Source: a virus
Direction: 5' to 3' (one strand)
Length of the DNA: 34,123 nt
Virus record (IMG/VR): IMGVR_UViG_3300017737_000037
Location: 1 to 34,123 of that record
The notes below the pieces were generated by a model. It did not search any database, had not been told where the DNA came from, and worked only from the letters and a program-made list of their open reading frames with translations. Each line of letters starts with the position of its first letter. The stretch's first letter is position 1. Shown piece after piece: positions 1-5,375 of this stretch. Both the position numbers and the translations under genes were made by a program.

Positions 1-27
1 CTATCACGGGGTCGGTGGATTTGAACA

Positions 28-52
28 GTGGACACTTTATGAAACTGTCCAC
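28..52 (+). other. Inverted repeat (7-bp stem, 11-nt loop)
   Basis: GTGGACA (28-34) is matched perfectly by TGTCCAC (46-52), with an 11-nt loop. It is followed by CCCCTATTTT, so a weak terminator or an RNA-processing hairpin is possible. In frame 1 a stop codon (TGA, 22-24) lies three bases upstream, which would put the hairpin just after a gene entering from the left. The other two frames stay open through this stretch, so the hairpin could also be coding. Confidence 0.5.
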
Positions 53-103
53 CCCTATTTTGGCATCGGATGCTGTAGGATTACTTCAGTTGAGACCCAC
101 ACC

Positions 104-382
104 ATGACCGACTTCCACAACACCTCACTCGACGCCTACGAAGCACGGGTAAACCGGATCGAAGACCTGGACCTTCCCGCTATTCGGGAATTCATCCAGG
201 AGCACGCTGGATGCTCCTTGGATGATGCTATTGATTGGTATGAGCAGATCAGCGGGCGCAGCGTGCCAGAGGAGCAATGGAAGCAGATTGAAGAAGTTCT
301 GGATGAAGAAGCAGCAGATTGGGAACCTACCGACGATGAAATGATGAGCGCCTACGGCACGAAGTGGCATGACGGTTTATGA
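104..382 (+). CDS. Small acidic protein of unknown function
   Basis: A 92-aa, strongly acidic protein rich in Asp, Glu and Trp with no domain I recognise. It looks mostly helical, with no signal peptide or membrane segment. The base composition is GC-rich and unlike the virion genes further right: I count 37 G/C in bases 121-180. No Shine-Dalgarno sequence precedes the ATG at 104; the start sits in a CCACACCATG context much like that of the next gene. The same frame has no stop back to base 2, so the gene could begin left of the window. A perfect 8-bp inverted repeat follows the stop after 8 nt. Acidic small proteins of phages are often host-directed inhibitors or DNA mimics, but nothing here shows that. 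Confidence 0.6.
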   Translation: MTDFHNTSLDAYEARVNRIEDLDLPAIREFIQEHAGCSLDDAIDWYEQISGRSVPEEQWKQIEEVLDEEAADWEPTDDEMMSAYGTKWHDGL

Positions 383-390
383 AGACATTC

Positions 391-417
391 TGAAGGGATC
401 GCGATTCGGTCCCTTCA
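391..417 (+). other. Inverted repeat (8-bp stem, 11-nt loop)
   Basis: TGAAGGGA (391-398) pairs perfectly with TCCCTTCA (410-417) around an 11-nt loop that itself holds TCGCGA. It begins 8 nt after the stop of the 92-aa gene. No long T-run follows (the sequence continues TCCCTTATACTT), so it is not a textbook intrinsic terminator. TATACT at 423-428 could be a -10 box for the next gene, but I see no matching -35. Confidence 0.6.
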
Positions 418-452
418 TCCCTTATACTTAAGAAGTCAAGCAACCAACCACC

Positions 453-752
453 ATGTTCACCTCAATCACCAATCGCAAGTCCTTCGGGGCAACCTATCAA
501 TGGGCGATCCTTTCTGTCCTCCCCATGGATGAGGGATGCATTCTGACTCAGGATGGAATGCGCCCCACGGACATCAACGCCGCCCTGGGTCTTCCTAATG
601 AGGCGCGGACGGGTCTTGCAATGCTCCTTAAGGTCATGGCAAAGCAGGGTCTGATCAAGCGCCACGAATTGGGAGCACGTTGGGTAGAGTACACCCGTAT
701 CATGCCACTGCGGAAGCGTGAGCGCCTAGCACGGTGGATCCAGGGACAGTGA
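453..752 (+). CDS. Small winged-helix-like protein, putative regulator
   Basis: A 99-aa basic protein. Residues about 37-82 read like a winged helix-turn-helix: a helix with DINAALGL, a second helix with ARTGLAMLLKVMAKQGLIKR, then a short hairpin (ELGARWVEYTR) as the wing. This is the arrangement of MarR/ArsR-type DNA-binding domains, where the second helix would contact DNA. The Arg/Lys-rich C-terminal tail also fits nucleic-acid binding. The call rests on pattern only; I do not recognise the family. The gene is GC-rich like its left neighbour, lacks a visible Shine-Dalgarno sequence and starts in a CCAACCACCATG context. A 7-bp hairpin follows its stop. It could regulate phage or host transcription, or be a structural small protein. 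Confidence 0.6.
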   Translation: MFTSITNRKSFGATYQWAILSVLPMDEGCILTQDGMRPTDINAALGLPNEARTGLAMLLKVMAKQGLIKRHELGARWVEYTRIMPLRKRERLARWIQGQ

Positions 753-757
753 TCCCT

Positions 758-781
758 TGTGCCAGTCGTGGCGGTGGCACA
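758..781 (+). other. Inverted repeat (7-bp stem, 10-nt loop)
   Basis: TGTGCCA (758-764) pairs perfectly with TGGCACA (775-781) around a 10-nt loop, starting 5 nt after the stop of the 99-aa gene. The 3' arm runs into a second short palindrome, GGCACAGTGCC (776-786). No T-run follows; the sequence is GC-rich and leads into a C8 tract. Confidence 0.6.
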
Positions 782-898
782 GTGCCCCGCCGCCGCGCCG
801 CCCCCCCCGTATATAAAAGGCATGGGTCCCTCTAAGCTATAAAGTCTTGCTTTCGCGAGGTCTTTATATAACTCAAAGTTTTTCTATATAAAACAAAA
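782..898 (+). promoter_or_regulatory. Intergenic region with C8 tract and TATA-like boxes
   Basis: A non-coding gap between the GC-rich genes and the AbrB-like gene. A CCG/CGC-rich run ends in eight C at 801-808, immediately followed by TATATAAAA (811-819), TATATA (865-870) and TATATAAAA (876-884). A weak hairpin pairs CTTGC (846-850) with GCGAG (855-859) by a G-U wobble, extended by AAAG/CTTT. No convincing -35 partner is visible, so any promoter here is unproven. Base composition switches from GC-rich to AT-rich across this region. Confidence 0.35.
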
Positions 899-1096
899 AT
901 GAAAAATGAAATCCCTTGTATGAAAAAAAATCCCGGAGAAAATTTTACGACCGTAGAGGTTGATCCAGTAACTGGTGAGTATGTGCTTCAAGTACCTGAG
1001 TGGGTAATATCCGAGTTTGGGTGGTATGAAGGAACACAAATAAACATGGAAGTTGATGGAGGATCTATAGTAATAAGCGAGGTGGACATAAGTTAA
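899..1096 (+). CDS. AbrB/MazE-like small protein
   Basis: A 65-aa protein. Residues 28-62 (YVLQVPEWVISEFGWYEG, then TQINMEVDGGSIVISE) follow the pattern of SpoVT/AbrB-MazE swapped-hairpin domains: a strand, a 'P-x-x-h-x-x-x-h-G-h-x-x-G' turn, then two strands ending in IVI. Such domains bind DNA as dimers and act as transition-state regulators or antitoxins. No toxin partner is next to it, so a regulator, or a cyanophage relative that has kept only the fold, is more likely. An alternative start is Met8 at base 920; neither start has a Shine-Dalgarno sequence. The gene lies just right of the composition switch and is AT-rich. A sigma70-like promoter overlaps its last codons and drives the next gene. 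Confidence 0.6.
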   Translation: MKNEIPCMKKNPGENFTTVEVDPVTGEYVLQVPEWVISEFGWYEGTQINMEVDGGSIVISEVDIS

Positions 1097-1111
1097 TTCT
1101 CGTAGTATAAT
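1083..1111 (+). promoter_or_regulatory. Putative sigma70-type promoter upstream of glycosyltransferase gene
   Basis: TGGACA (1083-1088, five of six bases match TTGACA) and TATAAT (1106-1111, perfect -10) are separated by exactly 17 bp. The predicted start near 1118 leaves about 30 nt of leader before the ATG at 1150. This fits a host-polymerase promoter of the early/middle type rather than a T4-type late promoter. Confidence 0.6.
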
Positions 1112-1149
1112 TACTATTGAATGCATTCACATTTTAACTTGACCAAATT

Positions 1150-1914
1150 ATGGCAAAAGGATTTACAGTAAAAGCAAAAGCGCCCACTAAGGGTGATGGG
1201 GGAGGTGCTCCTCAGTATGATTACGACAAAGCAAGGGAGATGGTTCGTGGTAAGTCAGTAGTATTCTGTCTTCCTGGACGTGGAGTATCATACACATATT
1301 TGAAGAACTTTGTACAACTTTGTTTTGACATTGTACAAATGGGAGGTAGTATTCAGATCTCTCAAGATTACAGTTCCATGGTAAACTTTGCACGTTGCAA
1401 GTGTCTTGGAGCAAACGTACTGCGTGGACCTGATCAGATTCCCTGGGATGGAAAACTGAAGTATGACTGGCAACTGTGGATTGACAGTGATATTGTCTTT
1501 AACACAGAGAAGTTCCTACAATTGGTTCTGATGGACCAGGATATTGCATCTGGTTGGTATTGTACTGAGGATGGACAAACAACCTCTGTAGCACACTGGA
1601 TGGATGAAGATGACTTCCGTAGTAATGGTGGAGTGATGAATCATGAAACCTTAGAGACCATTGGTAAGCGTAAGAAACCATTCACAGTTGATTATGCAGG
1701 TTTCGGATGGTTGCTCATCAAACATGGTGTTTTCGAGAACGAAAAGATCAAGTACCCATGGTTCGCTCCGAAGATGCAAGTCTTTGAGAGTGGTGAAGTT
1801 CAGGACATGTGTGGAGAAGATGTGTCATTCTGTCTAGATGCTATCGAAGCAGGATATGAGATCTGGTGTGATCCTAACATCAGAGTTGGTCACGAGAAGT
1901 CTCGTATTATCTGA
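1150..1914 (+). CDS. GT-A fold glycosyltransferase (family 2 / Anp1-like)
   Basis: A 254-aa protein with the marks of a GT-A glycosyltransferase, which moves a sugar from a nucleotide donor to an acceptor. The nucleotide/metal-binding DSD is at residues 112-114 in the context DWQLWIDSDIVF. A G-E-D at 222-224 sits where the catalytic base is found in inverting enzymes, and a C-terminal His (H248, in VGHEK) is a typical third metal ligand. The N-terminal strand (VVFCLPGRGVS) and helix fit the donor-binding half. There is no signal peptide, so it should act in the host cytoplasm. It sits between small accessory genes and the baseplate block, behind its own sigma70-like promoter. Targets could be phage DNA bases, virion proteins or host envelope precursors; the sequence does not tell which. 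Confidence 0.8.
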   Translation: MAKGFTVKAKAPTKGDGGGAPQYDYDKAREMVRGKSVVFCLPGRGVSYTYLKNFVQLCFDIVQMGGSIQISQDYSSMVNFARCKCLGANVLRGPDQIPWDGKLKYDWQLWIDSDIVFNTEKFLQLVLMDQDIASGWYCTEDGQTTSVAHWMDEDDFRSNGGVMNHETLETIGKRKKPFTVDYAGFGWLLIKHGVFENEKIKYPWFAPKMQVFESGEVQDMCGEDVSFCLDAIEAGYEIWCDPNIRVGHEKSRII

Positions 1915-1916
1915 TT

Positions 1917-2081
1917 ATGGCTGACAAATACACAATCCTTATCAAGGGAGAAATTAAGTTCAAGAACTTGACAGAGGAAGAGTATTTTGATATTATAGAT
2001 GACCTGGCGATAGAATACTATCAAACAGGTCGTCCGCGTCCCTCGGACATTGAAACTAAAGTTTTTGGAGACTACTGCTAA
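1917..2081 (+). CDS. Small conserved phage protein, 54 aa
   Basis: It starts with ATG two bases after the glycosyltransferase stop and ends TAATG, overlapping the next gene by one base. The 54-aa product begins MADKYTILIKGEIKFKNLTE and continues with an acidic helix (EEYFDIIDDLAIEYYQTG) and a short tail. I recall similar small proteins from cyanomyoviruses, but the function is unknown. One beta-hairpin and one helix are likely; there is no membrane segment. Confidence 0.75.
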   Translation: MADKYTILIKGEIKFKNLTEEEYFDIIDDLAIEYYQTGRPRPSDIETKVFGDYC

Positions 2082-2224
2082 TGGCAATGCGCGTAATGAT
2101 TAAGGATGGGTGGATGCCCGGAAAACCGAAGAAGTCTCGTCAAGGATCGGGAAAGAATACAAAATATGCCGCGACTTCTCGTAATGGAAAACGTAAGGTG
2201 TATCGCGGACAAGGTAGAGGTTAA
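2081..2224 (+). CDS. Small basic conserved cyanophage protein, 47 aa
   Basis: A 47-aa, strongly basic Lys/Arg/Gly-rich protein that starts in the TAATG overlap with the previous gene. The core reads MIKDGWMPGKPKKSRQGSG and continues to a KVYRGQGRG end. I recall closely similar short basic proteins throughout T4-like cyanophages, always unassigned. The charge and the lack of hydrophobic core residues suggest nucleic-acid binding (DNA or RNA), which is inference. Codon 3 is a second possible start. Confidence 0.75.
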   Translation: MAMRVMIKDGWMPGKPKKSRQGSGKNTKYAATSRNGKRKVYRGQGRG

Positions 2225-2250
2225 TACATAGTTTAGATTTGTAAACACTT

Positions 2251-2931
2251 ATGGCTTGTTTGATTGCCAATCTTCCTTCACAGGAAGTATGGGTCCGTAA
2301 AGAATATCTAACAGATCATCAATCTGGGCATGGTGAGTTTGTAAAAGGCGTTTGGGTATCGGTTAAGTCGTTACCTGGACGCGCTTTTTATTTTGAAACT
2401 TATTTACCAGAATATGCGGCAATGTATGATAAGTTGCCGATTAGTGCATTCGTTTCAGACCCAGAGACTCCTACACCTGATATGGACCTTCCTAACCTAC
2501 AGTTTTGGAACTGTATGGACTATGGTGTGGTCAGTGTAGATAAAAAGTTCATTGGATCAATGGACTTTGAGTGTTACACCCGCGATCATGGTAATGTAAA
2601 GGGCACTTATGTCTGTACGATTGACAACTATCATCATGATCCAGACTACGTAGACTGGGCAACGAGTGAAAATCCTGCCGAACATAAGTCTCATAACCTA
2701 ATTGAACTTGAAAATGGACAGTATGCACTCTATCCAAATAATAGATTACGTATTTTTGATAATAGTTTGACACCTGTAGAACCTAAGATGCCTGATTTTA
2801 AAGTTTCTACTCAATATTATCAAGTTGAAAATGGTTACAAACGTCTTGGTATGGGTCGTGAAGATGAATACTTCTGGAAAACAGCAGACGAGCGTGAAAA
2901 TAAATACAATGAATCGCCCAAAGAGGACTAA
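2251..2931 (+). CDS. Conserved phage protein of unknown function
   Basis: A 226-aa protein rich in aromatic residues, His and Asp. No catalytic motif or membrane segment is visible. A central segment with Cys and His (FWNCMDYGVVSVDKKFIGSM, then CYTRDHGN and YHHDPDY) could bind metal but matches no pattern I know. The C-terminal 60 residues are charged and probably extended. The stop is followed directly by the next ATG (TAA-ATG). I recall homologues in cyanophages immediately upstream of gp25, so a role in the tail or baseplate is a reasonable guess from position only. Confidence 0.7.
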   Translation: MACLIANLPSQEVWVRKEYLTDHQSGHGEFVKGVWVSVKSLPGRAFYFETYLPEYAAMYDKLPISAFVSDPETPTPDMDLPNLQFWNCMDYGVVSVDKKFIGSMDFECYTRDHGNVKGTYVCTIDNYHHDPDYVDWATSENPAEHKSHNLIELENGQYALYPNNRLRIFDNSLTPVEPKMPDFKVSTQYYQVENGYKRLGMGREDEYFWKTADERENKYNESPKED

Positions 2932-3129
2932 ATGTCGGCAGAGCACATAAAAGAACTGTGGGGTGCACCAAATATCATGTCAGATTATTGGTCAAAACCA
3001 CATAAAACTGAAGATCCAGAGGAAAGATTAATACAAGAAGTTTATGGTGACCCTGCTACCATAAATAAAGTCAAGAAACCTACTGACCAATGGCAATTTC
3101 GCGGGAATCAAGAGCATTTAGAGACATAA
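2932..3129 (+). CDS. Small hydrophilic protein overlapping gp25
   Basis: A 65-aa hydrophilic protein rich in Lys, Glu and Pro, with no known domain. It begins right after the previous stop and its last 40 bases overlap the start of gp25 in another frame. A T4-type late-promoter sequence (CATAAATA) lies inside its 3' end. The overlap and tight spacing suggest translational coupling with gp25. It might be a small baseplate or assembly factor, but nothing in the sequence shows this. Confidence 0.65.
   Translation: MSAEHIKELWGAPNIMSDYWSKPHKTEDPEERLIQEVYGDPATINKVKKPTDQWQFRGNQEHLET
3060..3067 (+). promoter_or_regulatory. Putative T4-type late promoter before gp25
   Basis: CATAAATA matches seven of eight bases of the T4 late -10 element TATAAATA and lies 22 bp upstream of the gp25 ATG. 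It falls inside the coding sequence of the upstream 65-aa gene. NATAAATA is expected by chance several times in 34 kb of AT-rich DNA, so position is the main support. Confidence 0.4.
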
Positions 3130-3491
3130 GTCTATCTTTTGATCCACATCCTGTGACAAAAGACTTGCCAATTTTGAAGAATGCGAGAGCAATCACGCGA
3201 TCTGTTCAAAATTTAGTACAGACGATCCCAACAGAAAGGTTTTTTCAACCAATTTTAGGATCTGATGTACGGGCAAGTCTTTTTGATTTTGTTGATTTTG
3301 CTACTGCTAGTGTAATTGAAGAGCAAATCATCACCACAATTGATAATTTTGAACCTAGGGTTGCAAATGTGCAAGTTGATGTAGATCCTCAACCAGACAA
3401 TAACACATTTAATGTTACTATCTTTTATGATATTGTTGGTCAGGACTTTCCCATTCAAGAATTTTCATTTTTGCTAGAGGCAACAAGGTAA
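3090..3491 (+). CDS. 25: Baseplate wedge subunit gp25
   Basis: A 133-aa protein, almost the length of T4 gp25 (132 aa), with the GPW/gp25 lysozyme-like fold signature. The N-terminus has SLSFDPHPVTKDLP, followed by LVQTIPTERFF, then LGSDVRASLFDF, and an FSFLLEATR end. gp25 is the small wedge component that clamps gp6 dimers and helps attach the first ring of sheath. The ATG at 3090 is chosen because the MAISRESRAFRDISLSFDP start is what I recall for cyanophage gp25, despite a 40-bp overlap with the upstream gene. The gp6 gene follows one base after the stop. Confidence 0.92.
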   Translation: MAISRESRAFRDISLSFDPHPVTKDLPILKNARAITRSVQNLVQTIPTERFFQPILGSDVRASLFDFVDFATASVIEEQIITTIDNFEPRVANVQVDVDPQPDNNTFNVTIFYDIVGQDFPIQEFSFLLEATR

Positions 3492-3492
3492 T

Positions 3493-5373
3493 ATGCCTTT
3501 TACTAAATTTACAAATCTAGATTTTGACCAAATTAGGTCCCAAATCAAAGACTATCTCCGTGCAAACTCTACGTTTACGGACTTTGATTTTGAAGGATCT
3601 AATTTTTCTGTCTTAATTGACACGTTAGCATATAATACTTACATTACTGCCTATAACTCAAACATGATTGTGAACGAATCCTTCTTGGATTCGGCAACTT
3701 TGAGGGAAAATGTTGTTTCTTTGGCAAGAAATATTGGTTATGTACCTCGCTCTAGAAGCGCCGCTAAGGCACGTATCAATCTTAACATACAAACTAGCGG
3801 CACATCTCCTACAATGACCTTAAAAGCGGGTCTAGTGTGCGTAGGAAACGTCAATGAGAGCCAATTTGTCTTCTCAGTTCCAGAAGATGTTACCACTACA
3901 ATCAATTCCGGAACCGCAAAGTTTAATGACCTTGATATTTGTCAGGGAACTTACTTAAAAAAACAATTTGTTGTTGATGGATCATTGGATCAACGCTTTG
4001 TTTTACAAAATCCGTTCATTGATATCTCTACAATCGTTGTAAAGGTCAAAGGAGCATCTGATTCTGGTGAAGGAAAAGAATATGAACTTGCTCAAAACAT
4101 TTTAAACCTGAATAAGAACTCTGAGATTTATCTCATACAAGAAGTTCAAGACGAAAGGTATGAACTTCTCTTTGGAGACGGATTTTTTGGTAAAAAATTA
4201 GAAAATGGTGCAATAATTACCGTTTCTTACATTGTCACAGACGGTATTGATGGAAACGGAGCGAAAAATTTCGCATATTCTGGAAGAGTTGCCGATAATC
4301 TTGGAAATGTCATCGTTCCAAGCAGTGATGTTACAATTTCAACCACTTTAAAAGCACAAAATGGTGGAGAAATTGAAAGTATAGACTCAATCAAGTATTT
4401 TGCACCAAGAATTTATTCTTCACAGTATCGTGCAGTCACTGCTCGCGACTATGAGGCGATAATTCAGTCAATTTATCCAAATACTGAGTCTGTTTCTGTT
4501 GTTGGTGGTGAAGAATTGGATCCACCACAGTTTGGAAACGTTGTTATTAGTATTAAACCTAAAAATGGTGACTTTGTTTCGGATTTTGACAAAGAATCCA
4601 TTGCCACAAAACTCAAAAATTATTCTTTATCGGGTATAAATCAAAAAATTGTTGATCTTAAGGTACTTTTTGTTGAAATTGACGCTGCAGTCTACTACAA
4701 TAACGCAAAAGTTTCAAATGTCAATGATTTGAAGTCAAAAGTTTCGTCAACGCTGAATACTTTTGCCACAGCAAACATTAATCAGTTTGGTGGACGCTTC
4801 AAGTACAGTAAATTGTGTCAAACCATTGATAGTACTGATAGTGCAATCACTTCTAACATCACCAGAGTTAGAATTAGAAGAAATTTGAAAACTTTGATCA
4901 ATACTTCTGCACAATATGAACTTTGCTACGGGAACAAGTTCCGTATGGACAAAAATGGGTTCAACATCAAGAGTACAGGATTTGGACTCTCTGGAAGAAG
5001 CGGAACATTCTTTTTTACCGACACTCCAGGAGAAAATGGTAAGGGAACAATTTCCGTTGTTAAAGAAAGAAATGAAAAAGGTGAATATGACGTTACAATT
5101 AAGTCAGCAGGAACAGTTGACTATGTAAAAGGTGAAATATTATTGAATACAATTACATTCTCATCCACAATTAAAGAAAACAATGTTGTTGAGATTCAGG
5201 CAGTGCCTGATTCTAATGATGTTATCGGTTTGAAGGACCTTTACCTATCTTTCTCGGTTGCTGATAGTGAGATAAATATGATTAAAGATACTATTACATC
5301 TGGCGAACAGATCTCTGGCGTCGGTTATAAAGTTACTTCAAGTTACCTAAACGGAGAACTTAAGAGAGGATAA
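3493..5373 (+). CDS. 6: Baseplate wedge subunit gp6
   Basis: A 626-aa protein, near the length of T4 gp6 (660 aa), the main wedge subunit whose dimers form the inner iris of the baseplate and which belongs to the baseplate J-like family. The N-terminal part is the conserved gp6 segment: FTNLDFDQIRSQIKDYLRAN, then FEGSNFSVLIDTLAYNTYI, then NESFLDSATLRENVVSLAR. The mid-region segment YRAVTARDYEAIIQSIYPN with the following GG(E/D)E loop is typical of baseplate J proteins. It starts one base after the gp25 stop and is followed by the giant gene after 2 bp. GATAAATA at 5271-5278 near its end could be a late promoter for the giant gene. Confidence 0.92.
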   Translation: MPFTKFTNLDFDQIRSQIKDYLRANSTFTDFDFEGSNFSVLIDTLAYNTYITAYNSNMIVNESFLDSATLRENVVSLARNIGYVPRSRSAAKARINLNIQTSGTSPTMTLKAGLVCVGNVNESQFVFSVPEDVTTTINSGTAKFNDLDICQGTYLKKQFVVDGSLDQRFVLQNPFIDISTIVVKVKGASDSGEGKEYELAQNILNLNKNSEIYLIQEVQDERYELLFGDGFFGKKLENGAIITVSYIVTDGIDGNGAKNFAYSGRVADNLGNVIVPSSDVTISTTLKAQNGGEIESIDSIKYFAPRIYSSQYRAVTARDYEAIIQSIYPNTESVSVVGGEELDPPQFGNVVISIKPKNGDFVSDFDKESIATKLKNYSLSGINQKIVDLKVLFVEIDAAVYYNNAKVSNVNDLKSKVSSTLNTFATANINQFGGRFKYSKLCQTIDSTDSAITSNITRVRIRRNLKTLINTSAQYELCYGNKFRMDKNGFNIKSTGFGLSGRSGTFFFTDTPGENGKGTISVVKERNEKGEYDVTIKSAGTVDYVKGEILLNTITFSSTIKENNVVEIQAVPDSNDVIGLKDLYLSFSVADSEINMIKDTITSGEQISGVGYKVTSSYLNGELKRG

Positions 5374-5375
5374 GA

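Noticed and set aside
899-1914. Toxin-antitoxin pair built on the MazE-like protein
   Set aside because: No adjacent gene has toxin features; the neighbours are a glycosyltransferase and a winged-helix-like protein, so a regulator is the simpler reading.
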